A stretch of DNA of 64,000 nt, from positions 40,767-104,766 of the forward strand of contig JAKFVA010000022.1 in the NCBI GenBank assembly GCA_021732385.1, in the 5' to 3' direction. Position 1 is the first letter of the stretch. Each line of letters begins with the position of its first letter. Positions 57,136-64,000 of this stretch are shown in pieces. The stretch is from Burkholderiales bacterium (GTDB lineage Bacteria; Pseudomonadota; Gammaproteobacteria; Burkholderiales; Burkholderiaceae_C). The position numbers and the translations under genes were made by a program. The notes under the pieces were generated by a model. That model saw only the letters and a list, made by a program, of their open reading frames with translations. It did not search any database and was not told the origin of the DNA.

Positions 57136-57915
57136 CTATTCATAGCGTGGCTTGGTTTTATCCAAAAAGGCGGCAATTCCGATGCCCGCGTTGGCATGGT
57201 GCAGATTCTTCACAAAGTGCAATTTTTCAGCTGCGAGTTGGGCGTTCAGGCTGCTTTGTGGCGCCTCCAGCAAAAGTTCTTTAATGCTGGTCAAGGCGTT
57301 GGGTGCGCGGGCGTTCAACTGTTCAGCCAGTAGCAGCGCCTGGTCCAGTGCCTGTCCGGCATCAGCCAGGCGATTAACCACACCCAGCGCATGCAAGCGT
57401 GTGGCGTCGATGCGTTCGCCACACATCAACAGCTCAGCGGCCAACTGGCGTGGTAAGGCGTGCGCAAGGCTCCAACTGGCGCCACCGTCGGGCGAGAGGG
57501 CAATATTGCTATAGGCCATCACAAACACGGCATTACGCGCGGCCACCACCAAATCGCAAGCCAACACCAGGGAAAAGCCAGCGCCAGCAGCCGCGCCTTC
57601 AACTGCCGCAATCACCGGCTTGGGAAAGGCGCGAAGGGCTTCTATCCAGCTGTGCAGGCCTTCAATGCTTTGGGCTTGCACCTCAGGTGGCTGCTGGCGG
57701 TTGGCTTGCAGCCGCTGGAGGCTGCCGCCCGCGCTGAACCATGCGCCCTCACCAGCGAGCACAATGCTGCGAATGTCGGCGCTGCTCTCGGCCGCGTTCA
57801 GTACCTCAACTGCTGCGGCGTACAGCTCGGGGCCCAATGCATTGCGTTGTTCGGGATTGCTAATGCGCAGCAGCAGCGTCTGGCCACGGGCTTCACTTTT
57901 GAGTTGGGCGGTCAT
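57136..57915 (-). CDS. Enoyl-CoA hydratase/isomerase (PaaG-like)
   Basis: The 259-aa crotonase-fold protein has LRISNPEQRNALGPELYAA, the oxyanion-hole segment GEGAWFSAGGSLQRLQ and AAVEGAAAGAGFSLVLACDL, and YSNIALSPDGGASWSL, which resembles the PaaG/PaaF type. I use the ATG at 57915, which overlaps the stop of the upstream 3-hydroxyacyl-CoA dehydrogenase by 4 nt. The open frame extends further upstream but lies inside that gene. Together the two make a beta-oxidation pair. Confidence 0.89.
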   Translation of the reverse strand: MTAQLKSEARGQTLLLRISNPEQRNALGPELYAAAVEVLNAAESSADIRSIVLAGEGAWFSAGGSLQRLQANRQQPPEVQAQSIEGLHSWIEALRAFPKPVIAAVEGAAAGAGFSLVLACDLVVAARNAVFVMAYSNIALSPDGGASWSLAHALPRQLAAELLMCGERIDATRLHALGVVNRLADAGQALDQALLLAEQLNARAPNALTSIKELLLEAPQSSLNAQLAAEKLHFVKNLHHANAGIGIAAFLDKTKPRYE

Positions 57916-59438
57916 GGTTGCTCTCCCGTATGCAGCAGACTCAAGCCCAAAGCGCCGCGGCGACGCAGCCAAGGTGAGGGCCTGTAGCGCGGATCGCCAT
58001 ACACCGTTTGCAGATTGAACAGCACCTCCAGCACATTGGTCGGGCCGTATTTGTCGCCAAGGGCCAGCGGCCCCAGCGGATAGCCCAAACCAAGGGTCAC
58101 AGCGGTTTCCAAATCTTGCGGGCTGCAAATACCTTGCTGGCATATATCGGCCGCAATGTTGACTATGGTCGCCACCACGCGCTGCGTGACGAAACCACCG
58201 CTGTCCTGGATCACGCTGACCGCCTTGCCGCCTCGCGCCAGAAGGGCGTGCAATGCATCACGCATGTCAGGCCTGGTGGCGGGGTTGGTGGCGATGACGC
58301 GGCGCTTGGTTTCAGTGTCGCTGGCCAGCATGTCGATGCCCAGCGTGCGGCTTGGGTCGAGCCGCTCAACCACGGCCATTGTGGTCACATCAAAGCCGAG
58401 CGGGGCTACCAAAATAAGCGCGAACGGCGACGGCGCTGCGCCGGTTTCAATTTTGGCGTCAAGGTCTTTCAAGAGTTGCAGCAATTCCAGCCGCCGGGCG
58501 GCTTTGGGCGACACCCAGACCGGTGGAATCTCACCGACTTGCGGTACGGGCGGATCGGGGGGCACTTGGGCTTTTTTATCGATGTAACGGTAAAACCCGT
58601 CTTGCGTTTTGCGGCCTAACACTCCACCAGCCAGGCGTTGCGCGGTAATCACGCTGGGGCGGTAACGTGGCTCGTCGTAGTATTGCTGGTAGACCGACTC
58701 CATTACCGGGTGCGACACATCCAGCCCAGTCAAATCCATCAGCTCAAAGGGGCCGAGCTTGAAGCCCACCTGGTCTTTCAAAATGCGGTCGATGGTGGCA
58801 AAGCTCGCTACCTGCTCACCCACAATACGCAGCGCTTCGGTGCCGTAGCCGCGTCCGGCGTGGTTGACGATAAAGCCTGGCGTGTCTTGGGCCAAAACAG
58901 GAGTGTGACCCATTTGCCGCGCATAGGCGCAAAGGTCAGTGCACAGCGCGGAGTCGGTTTTCAGGCCGGCAATCACCTCGACAACCTTCATTAGCGGCAC
59001 CGGGTTGAAGAAGTGGTAACCCGCCAGACGCTCGGGGCGCTTAAGGCCCGCGGCAATCGCTGTCACCGATAAAGACGAGGTGTTGCTAGCCAGCACAGCT
59101 TGCGGCTTAACAATGTTTTCCAGCGCGATAAAAAGAGATTTTTTCACGTCAAGCCGCTCAATGATGGCTTCAACCACCAAGTCGCAATCGGCCAGGTCTT
59201 CCAGCGCAGCTGCGTGGGCCAGCCGCCCCTTGTACTGAGCCAGTAAGGCGTCGTCGATACGGCCTTTGGCTAGTTGGCTGTCCCACTGGGCGCAGATCGC
59301 ATCGCATGCCTTTATGGCGGCTTGGGGTGCCATGTCATAGAGCAAAACGCTGCTGCCAGCTTGCGTGGCAATTTGGGCAATTCCCTGGCCCATCACGCCA
59401 GCTCCCACAATCCCAACCCGTGAATAGCTTGCTTTCAT
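57912..59438 (-). CDS. paaH: 3-Hydroxyacyl-CoA dehydrogenase (PaaH-like)
   Basis: The 508-aa NAD-dependent enzyme oxidises 3-hydroxyacyl-CoA. The Rossmann motif GIVGAGVMGQGIAQIA is at the start, then VVEAIIERLDVKKSLF, SNTSSLSVTAIAAGLKRPER and the catalytic FFNPVPLMKVVEV. Two 3HCDH C-terminal domains follow, the second with DSGGFVTQRVVATIVNIAAD and GLGYPLGPLALGD. The length fits the PaaH/PaaC group. The ATG at 59438 is preferred; the frame extends ten codons further. FimV is divergent, with less than 70 nt between the starts. Confidence 0.92.
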   Translation of the reverse strand: MKASYSRVGIVGAGVMGQGIAQIATQAGSSVLLYDMAPQAAIKACDAICAQWDSQLAKGRIDDALLAQYKGRLAHAAALEDLADCDLVVEAIIERLDVKKSLFIALENIVKPQAVLASNTSSLSVTAIAAGLKRPERLAGYHFFNPVPLMKVVEVIAGLKTDSALCTDLCAYARQMGHTPVLAQDTPGFIVNHAGRGYGTEALRIVGEQVASFATIDRILKDQVGFKLGPFELMDLTGLDVSHPVMESVYQQYYDEPRYRPSVITAQRLAGGVLGRKTQDGFYRYIDKKAQVPPDPPVPQVGEIPPVWVSPKAARRLELLQLLKDLDAKIETGAAPSPFALILVAPLGFDVTTMAVVERLDPSRTLGIDMLASDTETKRRVIATNPATRPDMRDALHALLARGGKAVSVIQDSGGFVTQRVVATIVNIAADICQQGICSPQDLETAVTLGLGYPLGPLALGDKYGPTNVLEVLFNLQTVYGDPRYRPSPWLRRRGALGLSLLHTGEQP

Positions 59439-59504
59439 GCTTGGATTATGCGTGTTGTCTTGCGCCACATGATGCTGTCGCCTATGCCAAAATGGCTGAG
59501 TACT

Positions 59505-61610
59505 ATGGTTCGCAATTTATTTATTCATCGCTGTCTGGTGACTGGCATGCTATTGCTTGCATGCGTTGCCAGCCAGGCGCTTACGCTGGGCCGCACTCGC
59601 GGTGCAGTGTTGATTGGCCAGCCCCTTAACGTAGATGTATTGCTAAGTCTGGCTGCGGGCGAAACCACCAGCGCCTTGTGCTTTGAAGCCGATGTGTTTC
59701 ATGCCGACACGCAGATTTCTGCGTCCAAGGTTAGTTTGGCAACAGTTTTTGCAACTGGTAGCCAGGCCGTACTGCGTATACGCTCGCAGGCAGTGGTGGA
59801 TGAGCCCTTCATCATGCTGTTTGTGCGCGCCGGGTGCGCTGAAAAAGTTACTCGTCGCTATGTACTGTTGGCTGATGTTGCCAGCGAGGTTGCCACGCCG
59901 GGCGTAACGATTACACCCGCCCTGGTGCCTGTACCAGCCTCGGCGGCTTCCGTGGCTCCCCTGCCAAAGACCGCAGTTGCAGCCCCCTTGCTGCCGGCTG
60001 CGCAGGCGGGGGCCACGGCACTTGCTGCAACACCGGCCAAGGAGCCGCGTCCCCGCCGTGCCAAATCTGCTGTAGCCACAACGCAGACCAACGAAATTGC
60101 CCGCCCTGCTGTGCAAAAGCCTGCGCCACCAGTTGCTGTAAATTTGGTTCAAACCCGACCGCCCAAGCCGGTGCCCAAAGCCAGCAAGCAAGCGCCCAAA
60201 CCGCCTGGCGCACGCCTGGTCATCGACCCGTTGGAACTGGTTGCCGAACGCGATCCAGTGCTTAAGCTCTCGCCCGAACTGTTGAGTACGCCCAACGACA
60301 ATGTGCTGCAGCGCGCTGCGGCGGCTGCCTTCTGGCGGGCTTTGAATACCCAGCCCCTTGACTTGCTACGCGACCTTGAGCGAATCGAGCGCCTGGAGGC
60401 TCAGGCCAACACTGCGCGGATCCAAAATAGCCAGCAACAAGAACAAATTGGAGCACTCAATATCGAGCTGGAACAAGCACGACTAGAGCGCTACAAGAAT
60501 CCCTTGGTATACGGCTTGTATGGCCTGCTTGCGCTGACGTTGGTTGGTTTTGGCTATTTCTGGTGGCGTGCCCGCAAGGGCAACCTGTCAGACCCGGCTT
60601 GGTGGTTGGCACAGCAAAATCAACCCCCCGAGGAACAGGCTTGGCCAGCTTCCAAATCCCCCACGGGGGTGATGGAAAAGCCAATTGAAAAAACGCTTAA
60701 CGCAAAACCCAACACGCGCCTTGCCGCTGCTGCGAAGCTGGCCAAGGCAGCCAGTGCGGCCACGGTGGAAAGGGCGCCCGACGAGCTGGATTTGGATCTG
60801 GATTTAAACAAACCCGCTTTGCGCAACCGCGCCCGCGTCAATCCCCTACCTAAACCGCATCCACCAGTTACTGATAACGCGGACTTTGGGCTCAGCCAGA
60901 TGGGCCGCGCCGTGAACGCCGAAGAGTTGATTGATGTTCAGCAACAGGCCGACTTTTTTGTTTCACTAGGTCAATACGACCAAGCCATCAATGTGCTTAA
61001 AGACCATATTCAAGACAGCGTGCGGACCAGCGCGGTGGCTTATCTGGACCTGCTACACATTTACCACAGCATAGACCGCAAGGTCGATTACAGCCTGTTG
61101 CGCGATGAATTCCAGAAAGTTTTTAATGCACACGCCCCGAAGTTTGCCGACTTCGGCGTTCGCACGCGTGGCTTGGAATCGTATTTTGTAGCCATGGCGC
61201 GCATTCAGGCGCTGTGGCCTTCACCCAAGGTTCTGGATGTAATTGCAGAATCAATCTTCAGAAAACCTGGCGAAGCCGACGGCGAGGCGTTTGACCTTGA
61301 AGCCTACCGCGATCTGATTTTGCTGCACACCTTGGTCAAGACCTTGATGGAAGATGACCCTTCCGACAGTGGGCGCTCAGCATTAAAAACCGACGCTGAC
61401 GCGCCCAGCCTTGCATTACCAAGTCTGGCAAATCAGCGCGGCAATGGCGCCACTCCCTCTGGATTTCCCTCAACCGACATTCAACCACTGTCGGCTGTAC
61501 CTGATCAAGCTGCGTTTGGCGATGCCATGTCCGAGATGGCGCCAGATTTGTTCAAGCCCCCCGCTTCCATGCGCCTCGGACTGGACTTTGATTTGAGCAA
61601 GCTCGATTAA
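59505..61610 (+). CDS. fimV: FimV-like peptidoglycan/polar hub protein
   Basis: The 701-aa protein has a signal peptide (about residues 1-27), a FimV-type N-terminal periplasmic domain (TLGRTRGAVLIGQPLNVDVL), a long Pro/Ala/Lys-rich linker, a coiled coil near residue 310 and one membrane helix (LVYGLYGLLALTLVGFGYFW). A cytoplasmic TPR-like region (FFVSLGQYDQAINVLKDHI) follows. FimV proteins organise pili and secretion at the pole. ATG 59448 would add 19 residues. The stop TAA is followed by 46 more in-frame codons. Confidence 0.85.
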   Translation: MVRNLFIHRCLVTGMLLLACVASQALTLGRTRGAVLIGQPLNVDVLLSLAAGETTSALCFEADVFHADTQISASKVSLATVFATGSQAVLRIRSQAVVDEPFIMLFVRAGCAEKVTRRYVLLADVASEVATPGVTITPALVPVPASAASVAPLPKTAVAAPLLPAAQAGATALAATPAKEPRPRRAKSAVATTQTNEIARPAVQKPAPPVAVNLVQTRPPKPVPKASKQAPKPPGARLVIDPLELVAERDPVLKLSPELLSTPNDNVLQRAAAAAFWRALNTQPLDLLRDLERIERLEAQANTARIQNSQQQEQIGALNIELEQARLERYKNPLVYGLYGLLALTLVGFGYFWWRARKGNLSDPAWWLAQQNQPPEEQAWPASKSPTGVMEKPIEKTLNAKPNTRLAAAAKLAKAASAATVERAPDELDLDLDLNKPALRNRARVNPLPKPHPPVTDNADFGLSQMGRAVNAEELIDVQQQADFFVSLGQYDQAINVLKDHIQDSVRTSAVAYLDLLHIYHSIDRKVDYSLLRDEFQKVFNAHAPKFADFGVRTRGLESYFVAMARIQALWPSPKVLDVIAESIFRKPGEADGEAFDLEAYRDLILLHTLVKTLMEDDPSDSGRSALKTDADAPSLALPSLANQRGNGATPSGFPSTDIQPLSAVPDQAAFGDAMSEMAPDLFKPPASMRLGLDFDLSKLD

Positions 61611-61751
61611 TTGCCTGCCCCAAGCCAGCCAGCTATGCCTAGCCTGCCACCATCACCCAGCCTCGACATGAACCTTTTTGACACGCTTGGGCGCAAACCC
61701 GGCACCAAGACTGCCACGTTGAGCGATTTGCCGGACACGCCTAGCGCCTGA
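61611..61751 (+). other. In-frame extension beyond the FimV stop codon
   Basis: Directly after the fimV TAA the same frame stays open for 46 codons and reads LPAPSQPAMPSLPPSPSLDM followed by NLFDTLGRKPGTKTATLSDL and ends at TGA 61749. The SPSLDMNLFD stretch echoes the preceding PASMRLGLDFDLSKLD. It looks like a detached C-terminal tail, either after a recent nonsense mutation or as a read-through extension. Its end overlaps the 3' end of the convergent dehydrogenase gene by 11 nt. Confidence 0.45.
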
Positions 61752-62748
61752 CCTGTAACGCCCCGGGGTTGACGATCTGGCTGGGCACGCCTTTTATGAA
61801 ATTCAAAATATTGTCGAAAGCCGCCTCGAAATAGGCTTCGTAAGTGCTTTGTTCCACAAAACCAATGTGCGGCGAGCAAATGCAATTCTCCAAGCGCAAC
61901 AAGGCGTGGCCCTGCAAAATCGGTTCACTTTCAAACACGTCAATTGCGGCCATGCCGGGTTTGCCACGGTTCAGCGCAGACAACAGTGCATCGGGTTCAA
62001 GCAACTCGGCGCGCGATGTATTGACAAACAGCGCTGTGGGCTTCATCAGCGTGAGGTCTTCTAGAGTGACGATGCCCCGGGTTTCGGGGCCCAGCCGCAG
62101 ATGAACTGACACGACGTCGCAGTTGCTGAAGAAACTTGCTTTGTCAGCCGCCGCTTCATGGCCGTCCTGCACCGCCTGAGTCCGGGACGCTTCGCGCCCC
62201 CAAATCACCACGCGCATGCCAAATGCCTGCCCATAACGCGCCACCAAGCGCCCCACGTTCCCATAACCCCAAATACCCAGAGTTTTGCCTTGCAGGACGC
62301 TGCCGAGGCAAAAGTTGGCTGGCATGGAGGCCGACTTCAGCCCTGACTGCTGCCATGCGCCGTGCTTGAGATTGCTGATGTAGTGCGGCAAGCGTCGCAT
62401 GGCGGCCATGATTAACGCCCAGGTCAATTCAGCTGGTGCAGTAGGTGAGCCCGTGCCCTCAGCCACGGCAATGCCGCGCTCGGTGCAACTGGCGATGTCA
62501 ATGTGGCTACCCACACGGCCGGTCTGGGCAATGAGCTTGAGGCGTGGCAGTTTTTCCAGCAACTGGCGCGAGACGCTGGTGCGCTCGCGTATCAGCACCA
62601 CCACATCGGCGTCCCGCAAGCGCAGCGCCAACTGGCCGATACCCCTGACGGTATTGGTGTAGACCTTGGCGGGGAAGGCTTCAAGCTTGGCGGCACAAGC
62701 CAGCTTGCGAACAACGTCTTGGTAGTCGTCCAGAATCACAATATTCAT
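61741..62748 (-). CDS. D-2-hydroxyacid dehydrogenase family protein
   Basis: The 335-aa NAD(P)-dependent enzyme has the dinucleotide loop GIWGYGNVGRLVARYGQAFG near residue 160. Catalytic positions are visible: Arg in NTSRAELLEPD, Glu in DVFESEPIL and His in CSPHIGFVE. The family includes phosphoglycerate, glyoxylate and formate dehydrogenases, and the substrate cannot be assigned. The short VVVLIRERTSVS segment near residue 50 is typical of the group. It is convergent with fimV and overlaps its extension. Confidence 0.9.
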   Translation of the reverse strand: MNIVILDDYQDVVRKLACAAKLEAFPAKVYTNTVRGIGQLALRLRDADVVVLIRERTSVSRQLLEKLPRLKLIAQTGRVGSHIDIASCTERGIAVAEGTGSPTAPAELTWALIMAAMRRLPHYISNLKHGAWQQSGLKSASMPANFCLGSVLQGKTLGIWGYGNVGRLVARYGQAFGMRVVIWGREASRTQAVQDGHEAAADKASFFSNCDVVSVHLRLGPETRGIVTLEDLTLMKPTALFVNTSRAELLEPDALLSALNRGKPGMAAIDVFESEPILQGHALLRLENCICSPHIGFVEQSTYEAYFEAAFDNILNFIKGVPSQIVNPGALQVRR

Positions 62749-62821
62749 GCGCCATTGTGCCTTGGGCGCTTATCCAGCTATTGACTGACGCAGCGATAAG
62801 GGCCGTCCGGGCCCATGGGGT

Positions 62822-63109
62822 TCAGTGCGCGCGGGCTTCCAGTTCGGCCAAGCGGTCCAGTTCGGCACAAACTTCCGCCATACGGCCTGAAATTACCAGG
62901 CGCATGCTGGCGGTGCCCGGTTGGCCGATTTCTACATGACGCCAAACCCGCAGCGGCGGGCTGGCCACTGTGCGGGCTAGCACTGCGCTTTGAACGCACT
63001 TGGGCTGCTGGGTTGTGCGTGCGCGCCAGAGCCAAGCCAGCAAGCTTGTCAATGGCAATACCGGGTGGGTGGCAAACAATTTAGCGGCTGAAAACAAAGC
63101 AATGGACAT
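62822..63109 (-). CDS. Hypothetical protein, 95 aa, downstream of lexA
   Basis: The 95-aa protein begins SIALFSAAKLFATHPVLPLT and ends with a helix rich in Ala/Glu (SGRMAEVCAELDRLAELEAR). The N-terminal part is hydrophobic and could be a weak membrane anchor. I do not recognise a family. It begins 42 nt after the lexA stop on the same strand and may be co-transcribed with lexA, hence possibly SOS-regulated. An overlapping frame at 62778-63035 looks like a shadow. Confidence 0.6.
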   Translation of the reverse strand: MSIALFSAAKLFATHPVLPLTSLLAWLWRARTTQQPKCVQSAVLARTVASPPLRVWRHVEIGQPGTASMRLVISGRMAEVCAELDRLAELEARAH

Positions 63110-63151
63110 GGTGTTCTTTCAAAGCGGCAGGAGGTGGTGCAACTTGAGCAT

Positions 63152-63823
63152 TTACATCAGCATGGTGTTGCGAATCAGGCCCACTGCCAAACCTTCAATT
63201 TCGAATGGTTGGCCGGGTTCGACCACGATGGTGGGAAAGTCGGGGTTTTCGGGGTGCAGCTCAATCACGCTGTTTCGGCGTTTGAAGCGCTTGACGGTGA
63301 CTTCATCGCCCAAACGCGCCACCACGATCTGGCCGTTCTTGGCGTCGCTGGCTTTTTGCACGGCAAGGAGGTCACCGTCCATGATGCCGGCGTCGCGCAT
63401 CGACATGCCGCGTACCTTTAGCAAATAATCAGGCTTGCGCTGGAACAAACTGGACTCAAAACAGTAAGTTTGGTCCACATGCTCTTGCGCCAAGATGGGC
63501 GAACCAGCGGCCACACGGCCAATCAATGGCAACACCAGTTGCGCCAGACTGGGCAGTGGCAAAGCGAACTGCTTGATGCGCGATGCGTGGATATTGCGCA
63601 GCGTCTCATTGTTCAAGCGGATGCCGCGTGAGGTGCCGCTGAGCAGCTCAATCACACCCTTGCGGGCCAGCGCTTGCAAATGCTCTTCTGCTGCATTGGC
63701 CGATTTGAAGCCCAACTCATTGGCAATCTCAGCCCGAGTAGGCGGCGCACCAGTGCGGGCAATAGTGCTTTGAATGAGTTCAAATATTTGTTGTTGGCGA
63801 GCGGTGAGCTTTGGAATTTCCAT
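63152..63823 (-). CDS. lexA: SOS-response repressor LexA
   Basis: LexA represses DNA-repair genes and cleaves itself when RecA filaments form. The 223-aa protein has the winged helix ([40 protein letters not shown]), the cleavage site Ala-Gly in [10 protein letters not shown], the catalytic serine in [10 protein letters not shown] and the catalytic lysine in [10 protein letters not shown]. The length is within the beta-proteobacterial range. AAGGAAAG precedes the ATG. Two LexA boxes lie in its upstream region. Confidence 0.97.
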   Translation of the reverse strand: MEIPKLTARQQQIFELIQSTIARTGAPPTRAEIANELGFKSANAAEEHLQALARKGVIELLSGTSRGIRLNNETLRNIHASRIKQFALPLPSLAQLVLPLIGRVAAGSPILAQEHVDQTYCFESSLFQRKPDYLLKVRGMSMRDAGIMDGDLLAVQKASDAKNGQIVVARLGDEVTVKRFKRRNSVIELHPENPDFPTIVVEPGQPFEIEGLAVGLIRNTMLM

Positions 63824-63870
63824 GAGAGCTTTCCTTGACGCAGTGAATTAAATGCCGAATTTAAATAAAA

Positions 63871-63905
63871 CTGTTTACAAACACAGTAACTGTATTTTCA
63901 ACCAG
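63871..63905. promoter_or_regulatory. Tandem LexA (SOS) boxes
   Basis: CTGT-N8-ACAG at 63871-63886 is a perfect core match to the LexA box. A second site, CTGT-N8-CCAG at 63890-63905, has one core mismatch. The centres are 19 nt apart. They lie between lexA (minus) and a frame opening on the plus strand at 63967, so they may control both, with lexA autoregulated. Confidence 0.85.
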
Positions 63906-63966
63906 TTTTCTGAAAAATGCAAATAGTCCCCGCAATGCCAGTCAAAATGCCACTTTTCGAACATTG

Positions 63967-64000
63967 ATGATGCAAAACCTTCCTTTGAAGACGGTGGTGC
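63967..64000 (+). CDS. Possible start of a divergent gene (partial)
   Basis: ATGATG at 63967 opens a frame, MQNLPLKTVV, running to the window edge. Its position opposite lexA, with the SOS boxes between, suggests a real, possibly DNA-damage-inducible gene, but only 11 codons are visible and nothing identifies it. Confidence 0.3.
   Translation, partial: MMQNLPLKTVV

Noticed and set aside
57916..58143. 76-codon N-terminal extension of the enoyl-CoA hydratase
   Set aside because: Lies within the 3-hydroxyacyl-CoA dehydrogenase gene in another frame; the crotonase domain begins right after ATG 57915.
62778..63035. 85-codon minus-strand frame overlapping the small gene after lexA
   Set aside because: Out of frame with the better-looking 95-aa protein and of low-complexity composition.

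Overview
The window looks like a chromosomal segment of a betaproteobacterium of the order Burkholderiales, most likely the family Comamonadaceae (Rhodoferax or Polaromonas-like). This rests on the gene order ispG-hisS-yfgM-bamB-der-hfq-hflX-hflK-hflC-hisZ-purA, the fused XRE/shikimate-kinase regulator BoxR, and protein style. It is an inference from gene content; no 16S rRNA gene is present. I see no prophage, transposase, CRISPR array or rRNA operon.

Layout. 1-14362: a dense plus-strand housekeeping block. It covers isoprenoid synthesis (ispG, cut by the window edge), tRNA charging (hisS), envelope biogenesis (yfgM, bamB), ribosome GTPases (der, hflX), the RNA chaperone hfq behind a sigma-32-like promoter, hflKC, hisZ, purA, a phosphoribosyltransferase and a PLP-dependent lyase. 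14691-19554 (minus): six tightly coupled genes in which an isoquinoline-oxidoreductase-type molybdenum hydroxylase (iorA/iorB-like) is followed by soxX, soxY, soxZ and soxA, with no soxB or soxCD. 19911-26937 (minus): an aerobic 2-aminobenzoyl-CoA (anthraniloyl-CoA) pathway with bifunctional monooxygenase/reductase, MarR regulator, enoyl-CoA hydratase, acyl-CoA dehydrogenase, CoA ligase and a RidA-family protein. 27090-36840: mnmH, tesA, an orphan ABC ATPase, rlmB, a lipoprotein, a CREST-family membrane hydrolase, a two-gene chromate transporter whose first half is fused to a DUF938 methyltransferase-like domain, a GAF protein and a YgiQ-type radical SAM protein.

37096-50740: a VOC protein, a crotonase-family protein and a small basic protein, then the aerobic benzoyl-CoA (box) locus. 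On the minus strand lie a flavodoxin, benzoate-CoA ligase, a branched-chain-amino-acid-type ABC transporter (binding protein, livH/M/G/F-like) and a CaiB-like protein. Divergently on the plus strand lie boxR, boxC and boxB. The transporter and ligase would import and activate the aromatic acid, BoxB would epoxidise benzoyl-CoA and BoxC would hydrolyse the ring. The reductase BoxA and the later enzymes are not in this window.

50857-64000: a family 9 glycosyltransferase, tRNA-Pro(UGG) and tRNA-Arg(UCU) separated by a strong terminator, a glutathione transferase, an unknown protein, an acyl-CoA dehydrogenase/APH-kinase pair, a Crp-type regulator, enoyl-CoA hydratase and 3-hydroxyacyl-CoA dehydrogenase, a FimV-like protein, a D-2-hydroxyacid dehydrogenase, and lexA with two SOS boxes.

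Five copies of a 42-nt motif lie in the intergenic spaces; one pair is arranged as an inverted repeat. Together with the Mo-hydroxylase/Sox operon and the DUF938-ChrA fusion, these are the least ordinary things here.
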